NCBI GenBank assembly: GCA_963576735.1 | Contig: OY755177.1 | Coordinates: forward strand, 18,910,001-18,974,000 | DNA from: Bedellia somnulentella | Lineage: Eukaryota; Arthropoda; Insecta; Lepidoptera; Bedelliidae | DNA length: 64,000 bases | Direction: 5' to 3' | Shown here: piece after piece, positions 20,438 through 30,415 of the stretch | How positions within the stretch are numbered: position 1 is the first letter of the stretch | Layout of the letters: every line of letters starts with the position of its first letter | Made by a program: the position numbers and the translations under genes | Notes under the pieces: generated by a model | Told to the model about the DNA's origin: nothing | What the model saw: only the letters and a program-made list of their open reading frames with translations | Database searches by the model: none

Positions 20438-20938
20438 TTAATCTTCTTTTATTTCATAGAGTGGACCAGTACAATAGCGGCAATATAAGTCATGGATATT
20501 CTGCCAATACGAAAACAAAATCATTAAACCATTAAACTTGGAGTCTTTTTGGCAGGATTGACACACGGCGTGTAAAAGCATGAATTCTTCTCTTATATTG
20601 ACTTCAAAATTGTCCAATGTGTAAAAAAATATTTCTGTTTGCAACTTCAGTGGAAGTTTCAATGTACTTAACGCAAGTTTGTATCTCTGTACCTGAAACT
20701 TATGGAAATACGAGTTAGTTTTTATGAATGAGATTCTCAATACATAATCAAGTAAAATAGTTTAACATACCCTTTCAGTGAGCGGACTGCTTTGTTCCTC
20801 CAAATCCAAGCAGGTGCAATAGGTATTGCTTAGCAGTTTTGCTAGTAATTTTAGTGTGATTTCATAAAGCGACTTCACTTTCTTGCGGCGAAATATGTCT
20901 AAAATAACTTTATCTCTCAAGCTAATTTCTTTCTCCAT
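20438..20938 (-). CDS. Predicted two-exon accessory gene of the transposon (140 aa)
   Basis: Exon 1 is 20771-20938 (ATG at 20936-20938; 56 codons, beginning MEKEISLRDKVILDIFRRKK). The intron is 20693-20770 (78 nt; donor AGG|GTATGT, acceptor AAGTTTCAG|GT, phase 0). Exon 2 is 20438-20692 (84 codons plus TAA, then an AATAAA-like signal). Exon 2 alone is open and is preceded by an ATG that lies in the intron. The product is helical and basic at the N-terminus. It has cysteine pairs CQSC and CRYC in exon 2 that could bind zinc. I recognise no family. It lies 129 bp downstream of the transposase on the same strand, so it may be a transposition co-factor or a separately promoted gene; both are inference. 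Confidence 0.6.
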
Positions 20939-20950
20939 TTTTGCTTATTT

Positions 20951-20956
20951 TTTATT
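20951..20956 (-). promoter_or_regulatory. Possible polyadenylation signal of the transposase
   Basis: AATAAA on the minus strand, 112 nt past the transposase stop and about 13 nt before the ATG of the 140-aa gene. Confidence 0.35.
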
Positions 20957-21067
20957 GATAAGTTATAGTAAAACAAATGATAAACGACACTGACATGTCA
21001 ATTCAAAAAAAATCAATTCTTCTGTATAATGAAAAAAAAAGGTTTTACAAATAGGTTGTCTTTTTCC

Positions 21068-23131
21068 TTAGTGGTAATCATCATTATCCTCGTTTTCATT
21101 GTTTATATTAATAATTAATTGATTGTTATATTCAGAAAAAATATTTTTTAGGAAAGCAGATGGAAATACTATTCGTGTTAGATATCTGGCGTGAGAGAGG
21201 TAGTAAATAATACTAGCTATGTGTGCACAGGTTCCGACTGTTTTGTTTCCATTTGCACAGTCACAACAATATCGTTTTATACCAACCACATCCATACTAT
21301 GTGGTTCATAATCAATATAAACTCTGTACGTTTTGCTATTTTTGTGACGCGATTTAGCTTCGAACTTCACTATATTTGGTGATGCTTTAATATATGATGC
21401 ATTGAGGTCATTCTTCTCATTGATGATTTCGGCTAAATATGACACAGCAAGGGAAAGTTGGTATGATCCAGTGAAAAATATTGTAAGTTGCCGCTCACTC
21501 AGCCTTGGAAAATCATCAATTTCGCGGGCTACGACCTTTTTCAATGTAGTTTTACGACGGTTCCAGTGATTATTTTCCACTTCTTCATTTAAAGTATTAA
21601 CTGTGTTCATCTTTAAAACCATATAGTCCAGAATTTCCTTGTCTAATTCATTATTAGTGGTCTGTCTTTTTCCATATTTGTTGTGTAGAAAAGCAGCAAC
21701 TTTACATAATACACTTATCTTTGGAAGCAGTTTATTATCAAGAGTGTTGTGCAATAATCGGTACTTTTGTCCTATTACGCCATGAACGGCCTCAACAACC
21801 CATCTTATTTTAGTGACTTTTCTCGATTGATTAGCTTCGTCAGAAGGTAGTTGCGATCTTTTACCTTTTAGTGCAGGCATTAAAACAATGTAACCCTGCT
21901 GAGTTAAGTACGAAGCAACATCACGAAATCCTCGATCAACGATAAATATATCATTTGGTTTCAGTAAGGTTTGAAAACCTTTATCTTGCAATACCAATTT
22001 CATTATAGTAGCATCGTTTTGTGTGCCATAAAATGGACCGGCAAAATCTAAGACAAAGCCATTTGTAGTACAAATAGTGAATGGCTTGCATAATGGCTTT
22101 TTTTTCTGCCCGGAATAAGACTTTCTTTGGTATTGATTGTTAAGGCTTTTTTGATGAGCTATGTATGTACCGTCCATCACTATTGCCAGCTGATCTTCTT
22201 GCAAATTAAGGAGCTTACTGGCAATAAACGTAGTATTTTTAAGAACTTGCTCTCGAGAAACTGAAGCAAAACCAACTTTATCCTTTTGAATAATATCTTT
22301 ATCAAAAGTAGACAAAAAACTTTCAACAATATTACTTATCTGTTGAGCATGTTTAAAACCAAATATTCCAGCAACCAAAGAGTTAGATAGACCAGTTCTG
22401 AGCTTGAAGAGAAAAACAATTATAGCCTGTGAAGCCGTCCGCAAAGTCGAGGCTCGTAAAGTTGGAAGTAAAAGCTCTAAATCATCAATATTTTCCCAAG
22501 TTAGTCCGGTGAAAATCTTTAACTTTTCCTCTGACATTGTTTGTTTGTTCATATTTTTAAATAAAAAAGAGTTGGTTTTGGCCGAAATTCTGTTTAGTAA
22601 CGAGACAAATTCAGTGCTCGTGAGTTGACTAGTCAAAGATATAACTTCAAGTTTGGAAAAAGCCTCATCAGAAAGTAAATTACCACTTAAATGTTCCTGG
22701 CATAACCTATTCCCTTGAGGGATATATATTTGGCTTTCTTGAAATACAGCACAACACATCTCTGGAGAAATTCTTCTAAGATTTTTGGTTGATTTGCAAA
22801 GAAAACAATATTTATGAGTCGAAACAACTCGTGGCAATCTGACATCGAATTGTTCTTCCTTCGGATCCGTAATATCTAACTTGTAATTGTCATTAACCGG
22901 ATAATCACCATCATCGTAACTATCATCAGAACACACTGCACGATTTTGCTTATAAACCAAAAGCCGACACTTTCCACATAAAACATCATTGATTAATATC
23001 TTTTTTTGGGTACAAGTGCTGTATAAATCTGCTTCATGCGCAGTTTTTATTATTTTTTTTCTTCCTCTAATCTTCCTTAATGATTTCTTACAACACTTAC
23101 AATTATTTACTTTTATTTTCTGTATTTCCAT
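21068..23131 (-). CDS. DDE transposase with N-terminal zinc-binding clusters and C-terminal SWIM finger
   Basis: An intact 687-aa single-exon frame starting 36 bp inside the right TIR. The N-terminus has cysteine clusters (CKCC at 11-14, LCGKC about 51-55) and a C2CH-like group (C109, C112, C144, H147). A helix-turn-helix region lies around 205-270 (LTWENIDDLELLLPTLRAS). The DDE_Tnp_4-like catalytic core has Asp320 (VMDGTYI), Asp399 (FIVDRGFRD) and Glu447 (WVVEAVHG). A SWIM zinc finger is at 622-637 (CCDCANGN...GTCAH). The combination implies DNA-end recognition by the N-terminus and cleavage and strand transfer by the core; the SWIM finger may bind DNA or a partner. No stop or frameshift interrupts it, so the element may be autonomous. 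Confidence 0.9.
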   Translation of the reverse strand: MEIQKIKVNNCKCCKKSLRKIRGRKKIIKTAHEADLYSTCTQKKILINDVLCGKCRLLVYKQNRAVCSDDSYDDGDYPVNDNYKLDITDPKEEQFDVRLPRVVSTHKYCFLCKSTKNLRRISPEMCCAVFQESQIYIPQGNRLCQEHLSGNLLSDEAFSKLEVISLTSQLTSTEFVSLLNRISAKTNSFLFKNMNKQTMSEEKLKIFTGLTWENIDDLELLLPTLRASTLRTASQAIIVFLFKLRTGLSNSLVAGIFGFKHAQQISNIVESFLSTFDKDIIQKDKVGFASVSREQVLKNTTFIASKLLNLQEDQLAIVMDGTYIAHQKSLNNQYQRKSYSGQKKKPLCKPFTICTTNGFVLDFAGPFYGTQNDATIMKLVLQDKGFQTLLKPNDIFIVDRGFRDVASYLTQQGYIVLMPALKGKRSQLPSDEANQSRKVTKIRWVVEAVHGVIGQKYRLLHNTLDNKLLPKISVLCKVAAFLHNKYGKRQTTNNELDKEILDYMVLKMNTVNTLNEEVENNHWNRRKTTLKKVVAREIDDFPRLSERQLTIFFTGSYQLSLAVSYLAEIINEKNDLNASYIKASPNIVKFEAKSRHKNSKTYRVYIDYEPHSMDVVGIKRYCCDCANGNKTVGTCAHIASIIYYLSHARYLTRIVFPSAFLKNIFSEYNNQLIININNENEDNDDYH

Positions 23132-23166
23132 AATTTAATTCACTATTGAAAATAATTGCAACTGAG

Positions 23167-23735
23167 ATTTGATTGCAAATGTCAGATGTCAAAATGTTAT
23201 TTTCAAAAATAGAATCTAATAAACACTAAAGAGTTTACATAAAATATATACTACTCTAGTACTTAAATACTGGTGTTGTATTGCAAATATTTTCGATTTT
23301 TTGACATGACGCACCACGATTTTTGGAAAAAAAATTCTATGCACTTGTACATGTCTTTAGTAGCTCTTTTTGAAATTTTTTTGGTGGGTGTACCTCCGCG
23401 GCAAACGTCAAAAAAATGTACTAAAAAAAATAAACTATGATTTTTTGACTGAAGTACTATTGGTAGGCCCCCCATAAAAACATGCGATTAAAAGTTCATT
23501 TTATTCTCGTTTATCGTGATTTGGTTTGGTTGTTCTAGCTTGCGTAGTTTATCTAAAATATAAGTTTAAAAAATACCTTGATGATTTGGTAAATGTCAAA
23601 AATCTCCAAAACAAAAGAAGATCGAGGGCTGATTTTTGTCACACGGTAACCGTGGCTGAAACCGGTGCACCACCATAAAAATCAGCAAGATCGGCTTCGG
23701 GGGCCAGTCTTGTTCCCTTAGCCTGCTAGACCCTT
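23167..23735. repeat. Right terminal inverted repeat
   Basis: A 569-bp arm matching 19478-20053 in inverse. It lies directly upstream of the transposase ATG, so the transposase promoter is probably in or just inside this arm. Confidence 0.9.
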
Positions 23736-23754
23736 TACGTATGTAATAAAACTA

Positions 23755-24054
23755 AACATAAACATAACATAAACGTTCACGCCGTTTATCCCCGAAGGGG
23801 TTGGCAGAGGTACCAATACTCCTGAACGTTTCCAGAGAAGGTACCCACGTTTTGCTTAGACAGTGTACTCACGTGATACAACTCAGCCATGTGGGTTTCC
23901 TCACGATGTTTTCCCTCACCGTTAGCAACCATGATAAATTAACCACACATATGACTTTAGAAAAGACAAATTGGTGTAGGCCCGTCCCAGGATTGGAACT
24001 CACGCCCTTCTGTTTTTCGGGCGGGTGTTCTACCCACTGGACTATCATGTCGCT
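23755..24054 (-). repeat. SINE-B copy, full length with a deletion
   Basis: Tail (CATAA)n at 23755, hairpin CCCCGAAGGGG, TCCAGAGAAGGTACCCACG variant of the 3' half, and head ending GACTATCATGTCGC. The stretch between CACGTGATA and CAACTCAGCC is shortened. Confidence 0.85.
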
Positions 24055-24976
24055 TAAAACTAACTAACTAATAAAACTAACACCTTGCTTTACCAAATTG
24101 ACTGGAAGACAGTAATTACAATCATTTATTACTTCAACCTGTAAGATATATCGAGAGATTTTGATAAAAACATCGCCAGATTTCACAGCAAAAACATATC
24201 AAAATAACTCTCTTCGATCTGCGATTCATACTCCGTTATTGCCCACTCTAGAAATCGTTCAGTAATATTTCTTTCATATTGCAAAGACAGAACTCCTACA
24301 ATTCAAACAGATAAACGCCAGGGTGACCGCTAGGGCCCATAAAAGTGCTGTCCTATGACAAACGACTATTCATAACGATCTAAACAATAACCAATATTAC
24401 TCTGCACTCGTGAAAATATTACCATACCTTACCACCTTGAAATAAAAGCTATTTTAGCACCGACCACAAGCCATTTTAAGTTGGTTTACAGTTAAGCCCC
24501 TAGTATTATTACGCACGCCGCATATTCCGCCCCTGCACATTTAGGGATGTCAAAAGTGATAAATAATACAGTTTTATATTTTGTTTGTTTGCAAGATTAT
24601 TTGCGCTTCGTGTATGGTGTTACGAATGTAATGGTGTGAAATTTATGAGAGGCCGTAATAAAATTTTAGACAGATGTGGAAATATAAAGCGATCTTTCTA
24701 ATTTGGTGCGCTCAATTGGATTTGGTGCTCTGATAGCGTGAAATAAATGTTTAAAAGCGGTGTGTAATAAATGATGCTATTATTGGGTTACGTTTCAGAT
24801 CTTGAAGATTAATATAATCATAACTCACTTTTTTTCATCGATGTGATGGTATTTAAAAAAACAGTACAGTAGTAAATAACCTTGGTATCCAAGTACCCAA
24901 GATCTTTACTTACTTCTGATGCTAGAATCATGTGCTCAAGTCTTTAGTTGAGATTACGCTCCAGCGTTTTTTTTTA
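24055..24976. other. Spacer, no gene seen
   Basis: AT-rich sequence with no recognised motif. Confidence 0.3.
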
Positions 24977-25308
24977 ACATAACATAAGATAACATAAACG
25001 TTCACGCCGAATATCCCCGAAGGGGTAGGCAGAGGTACCAATACTTCTGAACATCACGTGACTTTTTCACCTGGTGTTCAGGGTACCCACGTTTTGCATG
25101 GACAGTGTACTCACGTGAAACCCACATGACTAAGTACAACTCAGCCATGTGGGTTTCCTCACGATGTTTTCCCTCACCGTTAACAACCGTGATAAATTAA
25201 CCACACAAACGTCTTTAGAAAAGACAAATTGGTGTAGGCCCGACCCGGTATTCGAACACTAGTCGTTTGCACGATAACCGGTGTTCTACCCATTGAGCTA
25301 TCACGTCG
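24977..25308 (-). repeat. SINE-B copy, full length
   Basis: (CATAA)n tail, CCCCGAAGGGG hairpin, ACATCACGTGACTTTTTCAC and CTGGTGTTCAG variant. The head has B-box complement GTATTCGAACACTAG and A-box complement CCCATTGAGCTA. Confidence 0.9.
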
Positions 25309-25401
25309 TAATATTTTTTAACTCATATGTTTAGATTGTTTACCAGGGTTGTTGAAATGACTGAATTTTTATTAGTCATAAGAATGTGTATTCAAACAAA
25401 A

Positions 25402-25568
25402 CGGGACGCAGCGATAGGCCTGTCTACTATCAGGCGATACACTATCCTAGCAAAATGTGGGTGATCTGAACACTAGATGATCAAAAATTCATGTGATGTT
25501 CAGAAGTATTAGTATCGCTAACACCCTTTCTGTGATATACATTGTGAAAGTTTAAGTAGAGTTTATGT
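25402..25568 (+). repeat. Diverged SINE-B 3' part
   Basis: GCGATAGGCCTGTCTACTAT, ATGTGATGTTCAGAAGTATT and a worn tail (TGTGAAAGTTTAAG). Confidence 0.65.
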
Positions 25569-26152
25569 GAATCGATTTTTTATGTTCTTAATTATTAAAG
25601 AATTCAGCTATCAACAGAATGTATTTTTTTATTGTTTTCAAACTCAAATATGAAAGTATAAAATCCTTATCAATTAACACAATCCCACATGAAAATTAAC
25701 TCGACAGAATCCCACAGCGATTCGAGTAAATGATGGAGCCGGCGATACAAATTTGCATTTTAAAATGGATTAGACCAAATGAATCACTAGAATCCGCCAA
25801 TTTGATTTAACTGTGCAATTTGCATACAGTATTGTACTAGGGGAGCAACATAACACAGTGTTGGTAAATTCTAGGGTTCAGATATGTAAAGAATCATTCA
25901 TTGGATAATTCAAGTTGTTGGTATTTAAGTACTGTACTTAAATCTCTCTATGCATACTCCTATGAATCTCAAAGACATGCTTACTGAATCAAACGCATCT
26001 TCATGGTGGGTCTTCCGCCACATTCCCTCGAAATTTGCCTTCAAACAAGGAAACAATGGATTTGTGTCATTCTAATCCAAGATCACACATAAATATTAAT
26101 TCAAATAACTAAAGAAATAGATTTCGTTATTAATATTATATATTTTTTATGT
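25569..26152. other. Spacer, no gene seen
   Basis: AT-rich, with nothing recognised. Confidence 0.3.
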
Positions 26153-26209
26153 AGCCGGTCTACAGTGTCCCACTGCTGGGCAAAGGCCTCCCCCTGTTGA
26201 GTCCACTCT
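26153..26209 (+). repeat. LINE-derived fragment
   Basis: TACAGTGTCCCACTGCTGGG followed by CAAAGGCCTCCCCC is a phrase very common in lepidopteran retroelements. Confidence 0.6.
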
Positions 26210-26259
26210 GGCCTACCCCTTCTAGGGAAATATAGCCGTGAGTATATGTATGTATGTAC
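26210..26259 (+). repeat. SINE-A tail fragment
   Basis: Only the 3' hairpin (CTACCCCTTCTAGGG) and GTGAGTATATGTATGTATG remain, joined directly to the LINE fragment. Confidence 0.75.
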
Positions 26260-26546
26260 ATTTAAAGCACTAGTGCTTCATAATCCATTTAATAATTTAA
26301 ATACGAGTCCGTACAACAGAGGGTATCATTAATTAGCTTAAAACTATTTGTCAGTAAATAAATATAACATGATGTTGTGTTTAATTACTACCTTTAATAT
26401 TTTATGCAAAAACATGTTCATATTAGGAGAGTCTTGTATTAATATATTGACTAATTTTTAGGGCATAAATAACAGTCTTATTATGGTGAACTATTTCACT
26501 GGCTTACTTAACCTGTATCGGTTCATTATTAAAACATTCCTGCCCG
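26260..26546. other. AT-rich spacer
   Basis: Nothing recognised. Confidence 0.3.
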
Positions 26547-26678
26547 GCAAGCACGAGCCGTGTTTAAACTAGTAATCGCGTGGGATAAAGCAGCCATCTC
26601 TTACGCAGTTACTTAGTATCGTATACTGCCATCTCATTCTAACCGTTATCGTGACGATAAAATAGTGCTCGTGCTTGC
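26547..26678 (+). repeat. MITE, CAAGCACGAGC family, copy 1
   Basis: Termini GCAAGCACGAGC and GCTCGTGCTTGC are exact inverses. The interior has GTTTAAACTAGT, ATCGCGTGGGATAAAGCAGC and TAACCGTTATCGTG. Near-identical relatives lie at 62740-62852 and 62931-63060. Confidence 0.85.
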
Positions 26679-26734
26679 CCTTCTGACCTTCTGAAAGCTA
26701 AGATAGAAAATGATGACTGGAATCACCAATCACC

Positions 26735-26945
26735 TATGATATGATTAGGATTTGTTTTGCATGAAAACCTCATGTTGGGATTATTACTAATCAAGTAAGC
26801 AATAGAAACTTTTCGACGTCAGCGGGACTCGAACCCACGACATCCGATCAGAGTGGTCACTTGATACCATAGCTCAGTAGGCAGAGCGGCTGGAGCGTAT
26901 ACCCGGGTGTCGTGGGTTGGAGTCGATTTTTATTTGTTTAATTGA
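26735..26945 (-). repeat. SINE-C relative with two head-to-head tRNA-like sequences
   Basis: The SINE-C 3' end (complement GCATGAAAACCTCATGTTGG) is on the left. Inside are a minus-strand tRNA-like 3' half (complement GGACTCGAACCCACGAC, about 26823-26870) and a plus-strand tRNA-like unit (ACCATAGCTCAGTAGGCAGA to GTCGTGGGTTGGAGTC, about 26866-26925). Outer sequences CTAATCAAGTAAG and TTAATTGATTAG are roughly inverse. Diverged from the other SINE-C copies. Confidence 0.65.
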
Positions 26946-27452
26946 TTAGTTCACTTATAATATGCCAAGCCATATAACGTAAAAATTACTTCGTGTAAAA
27001 CCATGAATGATGTGCCATGGTCGGTCATATACAAATTAATGGTAAAACTACATTGGTGACATCAAAAACTAACATAATATAAAGAATATACCCCTCCATT
27101 TAATAAATTCAGTAATTATAAATATTTAATCATATAATAAAACTCATAAACATCACAAAAAAACGAGAACTTTTTTTCTAACCTTTAGAGAACTTTTTTT
27201 GTATTTTCATATGAATGAGAGATGATATTTCTAAAATAAAAAAGAGGAAATGTTGTGCAGGAGATATCAAGAAGTACGCATGGTAATGTCAGAAGAGGTA
27301 GAGCATGTATTATGAATATTACTTGATAGTAGGAATATTTAAAAAAATAGTTATTCGAAGTGTAAAAAATAAATTAAATTAAATTAAATAATCATTTATT
27401 TCGGAAAGTAAAAACATACACGTAGAAACGTTCCATGGACAGGCGAGTCGAT
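26946..27452. other. AT-rich spacer, no gene seen
   Basis: Nothing recognised. Confidence 0.3.
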
Positions 27453-27656
27453 ACACATACATATACTCACGGCTATAAATCCCTAGAAGTTCCTCAGCCA
27501 CTATTGGAAAGTTGAGTGGGGAAAAGATGGCAAAATAAAGGTTATCTCCAACCGCATCGCCCAAAATCCCTTAAAATCCCCAATACCGTTAGTCGCCTTT
27601 TACGTACACCCACCGGAAGAAATGGGGTAGTGTTATTCTAAGCCGACACTACACAG
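27453..27656 (-). repeat. SINE-A copy with small deletions
   Basis: Tail at 27453, hairpin followed directly by the CTCAGCCAC block (a gap of about 25 bp), and a complete head ending in CACTACACAG. It lies about 24 bp from the mariner end. Confidence 0.9.
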
Positions 27657-27679
27657 TAAATTACACATACATAAGTATG

Positions 27680-28998
27680 TACATTCTGTGTACTAAGTAT
27701 CGGGAATTTGTCAATAAAACAAAAAATACAAATTATTCATCTAAATTTATTTTATCGCCTTCAAAGTAGGCACCATCGCTTGCAATACAACATCTCCACC
27801 GCTTCACCCAGTCTTCCATACATTTTTCATAGGCTATTTGCGGTATGGCCTTTAGCTCATTCAGCGAATTTTCTGTTATGGCTTCTATCGACTCAAAACG
27901 TTTTCCTCGAAGTGGTAATTTTAACTTGGGAAATAAAAAAAAGTCAGACGGAGCCATATCAGGTGAATACGGTGCTTGGTCGAGAACTTTTGTTGAATTT
28001 TTCGCTAAAAACTCTTTCACTATAATGGCTGTTTGTGATGGTGCATTATCATGGTGCAGCATCCATGAGTTGTGTTGCCACAAATCTGGACGTTTTCGGC
28101 GGATACTCTCACGCAAACGCTTCATGACGTCTAAATAATATTCTTTATTCACTGTTTCCCCCTCTGGAAGGAATTCGGAGTGAACCACACCACGGTAGTC
28201 AAAAAAAACTGTCAGCATCACCTTGATTTTGGAGCGACTTTGCCGCGGTTTTTTGGGTTTCGGCTCGTTTTCGAGACGCCGCTCCATTCTGAAGACTGTT
28301 GACTTGTTTGCATGTCGTACTCATAAACCCATGTCTCGTCGCCAGTTATTATACGTTTCATAAAGGTCGGATCCGTAGAAGCTCGGGAAACCATGTCTTC
28401 AGCGACATGCTTTCGCTGCGCTTTTTGAACAAAATTGAGCTCTTTTGGAACTAGTCGAGCGGCGACGTGTTTCATGCCTAAAATGTCAATGAGAATGTTG
28501 TGGACGGACTTAAAAGATATGTTCACCTCACAAGCCAACTCTCTCAGACTCATACGTCGATTTTCGAGCACTAGCTTCTTGATTCTGTCGATGTTTTCTT
28601 TGGTCGTAGCGGTTGAAGGTCTACCAGAACGAGGCAAGTCTACTTCTCGGCCTTCTTTAAAAGCCTTATACCATTCATAAGCCCTTGTTTTCGATATACA
28701 CGATTCGCCGTAGGTATTTCGCAACATTTTTAGTGATTCACCACATGAAATATCATTCGAAACACAAAATTTAAGGCACACTCTTTGTTCAACAATATTT
28801 TCCATTGTAAAAATCTCCGAGGACTCAAAACTATGACCAACAAAAAATGTAGTTTAAAACAAATTAAATGACAGATCTCGCTCAAATTTTGCGCGCTAAA
28901 TCAGTACAGTGCTACCAACATGCAGTAAAAAAATTTGAACGACCTCTTTTACGCGGGTCTTTTTATTGACATATTCCCGATACTTTTTACACAGAGTA
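27680..28998 (-). mobile_element. Mariner-family transposon (DD34D)
   Basis: About 1.32 kb bounded by imperfect inverted repeats CTGTGTA..AAGTATCGGG and AAT.TGTCAATAAAA (27686-27719 and 28961-28994) with TA at both borders. One transposase gene on the minus strand is split by a frameshift, so the copy is probably inactive. Confidence 0.9.
27733..28805 (-). pseudogene. Mariner transposase, one frameshift
   Basis: The first frame (28805 to about 28285) gives the N-terminal helix-turn-helix half, with SKTRAYEWYKAFKEGRE, the linker LPRSGRPST and the first catalytic Asp156 in TGDETWVY. The second frame (to 27733) gives the rest. Asp80 of that frame is in LHHDNAPSQ. Asp115 is in YSPDMAPSDFF with exactly 34 residues between, the mariner D34D signature. 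The break lies just after SSEW, near 28285. Both halves are otherwise open, and total length (about 345 aa) is normal. A single indel explains the inactivation. Mariner enzymes cut and paste at TA sites. Confidence 0.93.
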
Positions 28999-29072
28999 GT
29001 ATACTTATAAAGGTAAGCAATACAAAATCCTTATAAATATAAAATATTACTTCATAAAGTAGCTAATTTGGA

Positions 29073-29200
29073 ACACACACAAAACTTCCCCTCATTTGAT
29101 GATGTTTCATTTTCGTGACAAGCACCGTCACGTGATTGATTTGTGTCTAATTTGTTTAGTCACGTGGTGGCGTTGATTTGATGATAGTTTTGTGTGTGCT
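29073..29200. repeat. Small MITE-like inverted repeat with internal CACGTGA motifs
   Basis: Ends AACACACACAAAACT and AGTTTTGTGTGTGCT are near-exact inverses. TCATTTGATGAT and ATTTGATGATAG follow. GTCACGTGATTGATTTG and TAGTCACGTGG lie symmetrically inside. Confidence 0.6.
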
Positions 29201-29234
29201 GTGTGAGTTTTTAGTTGATTAATGTTTCATTTTA

Positions 29235-29400
29235 AGTATTTTTCTACCACCTCAGTGGTCTGACTGTCAGAGGGATCGGTTCACTTTTTGGAGGGATTAC
29301 TGGTTCGATTCTAGAGGGAGTAAACTCAAACATTTGAATTGTGAGATTTCACCTTATTTGGGAATTTTCTGGCTAGACCCTTTTATTGTAGTTGGCTTAT
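29235..29400 (+). repeat. SINE-D copy (tRNA-headed)
   Basis: CTCAGTGGTCTGACTG resembles an A box and TGGTTCGATTCTA a B box. The body AATTGTGAGATTTCACC-TTATTTGGG also occurs in the copy at 44190. Confidence 0.55.
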
Positions 29401-29918
29401 AGTTTTCGTAGTATATTTTTTAATACCTTTATGTTATTTTTTTAAGGGTTAAAAAGTATTTTAGTAGATCCAAAACCAGTCGTCAATTAACATTCACCGC
29501 TCGTACCTTTAAATCTTCTGAGTAAAGTCCTTTGGCATCCATTTTCCATACATTTGCATGTTCAGATTTACCTACAATGTTAGCCGCAACACTATTAGTT
29601 GGCCTGGGGACATTTGATTCAATTAACATGCATTATTTTGGGTCTCGCTCTGGTCCTTTGAATTTGTAGCCTTCTATCTCTTTCGCTTTGAGCTTTGAAT
29701 AGTTATAGAGAAGTTACAGTATAAAGAAGTGTTTTGTTAGGTGTGATTTACGTTTTGAAATGGATTTACTTTTTACTCTCTTATTCTTCTCTCCTAGGAA
29801 ATGGGCGTGAACGTTTGAATTTGGGTTGAGTTGAGGTTCCTTTTACGTATAGGCGTTTTTAACGAATTAACTCTTTTTTGGTTTGTAACGTGTCTATAGC
29901 TGTGTATTGTCGCCTTAG
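29401..29918. other. Spacer, no gene seen
   Basis: Holds an isolated SINE-B-like tail at about 29790-29835 (GGGCGTGAACGTTTGAATTT). No gene. Confidence 0.35.
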
Positions 29919-30160
29919 CTGTGTAGTGTGTTAAAATAGAACTACCCCATTTCTTCCGGTGGGTGAACGTAAGAGGCGACTAACGTTATTGAGGCTATTA
30001 AGGGATTTTTTTACGATGTGGTTGGAGACCCATGACCAACAATATTCATTTCACCATCTTTTCCCCACGCAACTTCCACAAGTGGCTGACGAATGTCTAA
30101 TTTCCTAGCTCTGGCTACCCCTTCAAGGAATTTAAAGCCATTAGTATATGTATGTATGTA
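29919..30160 (+). repeat. SINE-A copy, full length
   Basis: The head has a small change (GTGTAGTGTGTTAAAATAG). The tail is AGTATATGTATGTATGTA. Confidence 0.9.
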
Positions 30161-30415
30161 GCGTGTCAATAAATTTTTATTTCACACCAACTAAAATATA
30201 TTTTACTACATAAATACAAAACCCCTATCAAACACACTGAAACTTCTCTACACCTTGATTTTAATCTACCCCGGAGCTGCGGTCACCCTATTTGGGTTAA
30301 CACGCTCGCCATTGTCGGGGCTGCGGTCTTTTGCGGAGATAACCGCTTTATTACCGTCTTATTAGACAACTACATATTGTTGCTGGATTAATTGAAATTT
30401 TCATTATTTATGTTG

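Larger units (their letters stand above)
19478..23735 (-). mobile_element. Complete 4,258-bp DNA transposon with long TIRs (PIF/Harbinger-ISL2EU-like)
   Basis: The ends are AAGGGTCTAGCAGGC and its inverse, flanked by TA (19476-19477 and 23736-23737) inside a SINE-A tail. The TIRs span 19478-20053 and 23167-23735 (576 and 569 bp). They differ by only a few substitutions and a 7-bp repeat, which suggests recent activity. Internal genes, both on the minus strand, are a DDE transposase and a downstream two-exon gene. A LINE piece sits at 20110-20420. The DDE_Tnp_4-like transposase and 2-bp duplication point to the PIF/Harbinger-ISL2EU group. I did not see the second nuclease gene described for ISL2EU, so the exact family is open. 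Confidence 0.9.
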
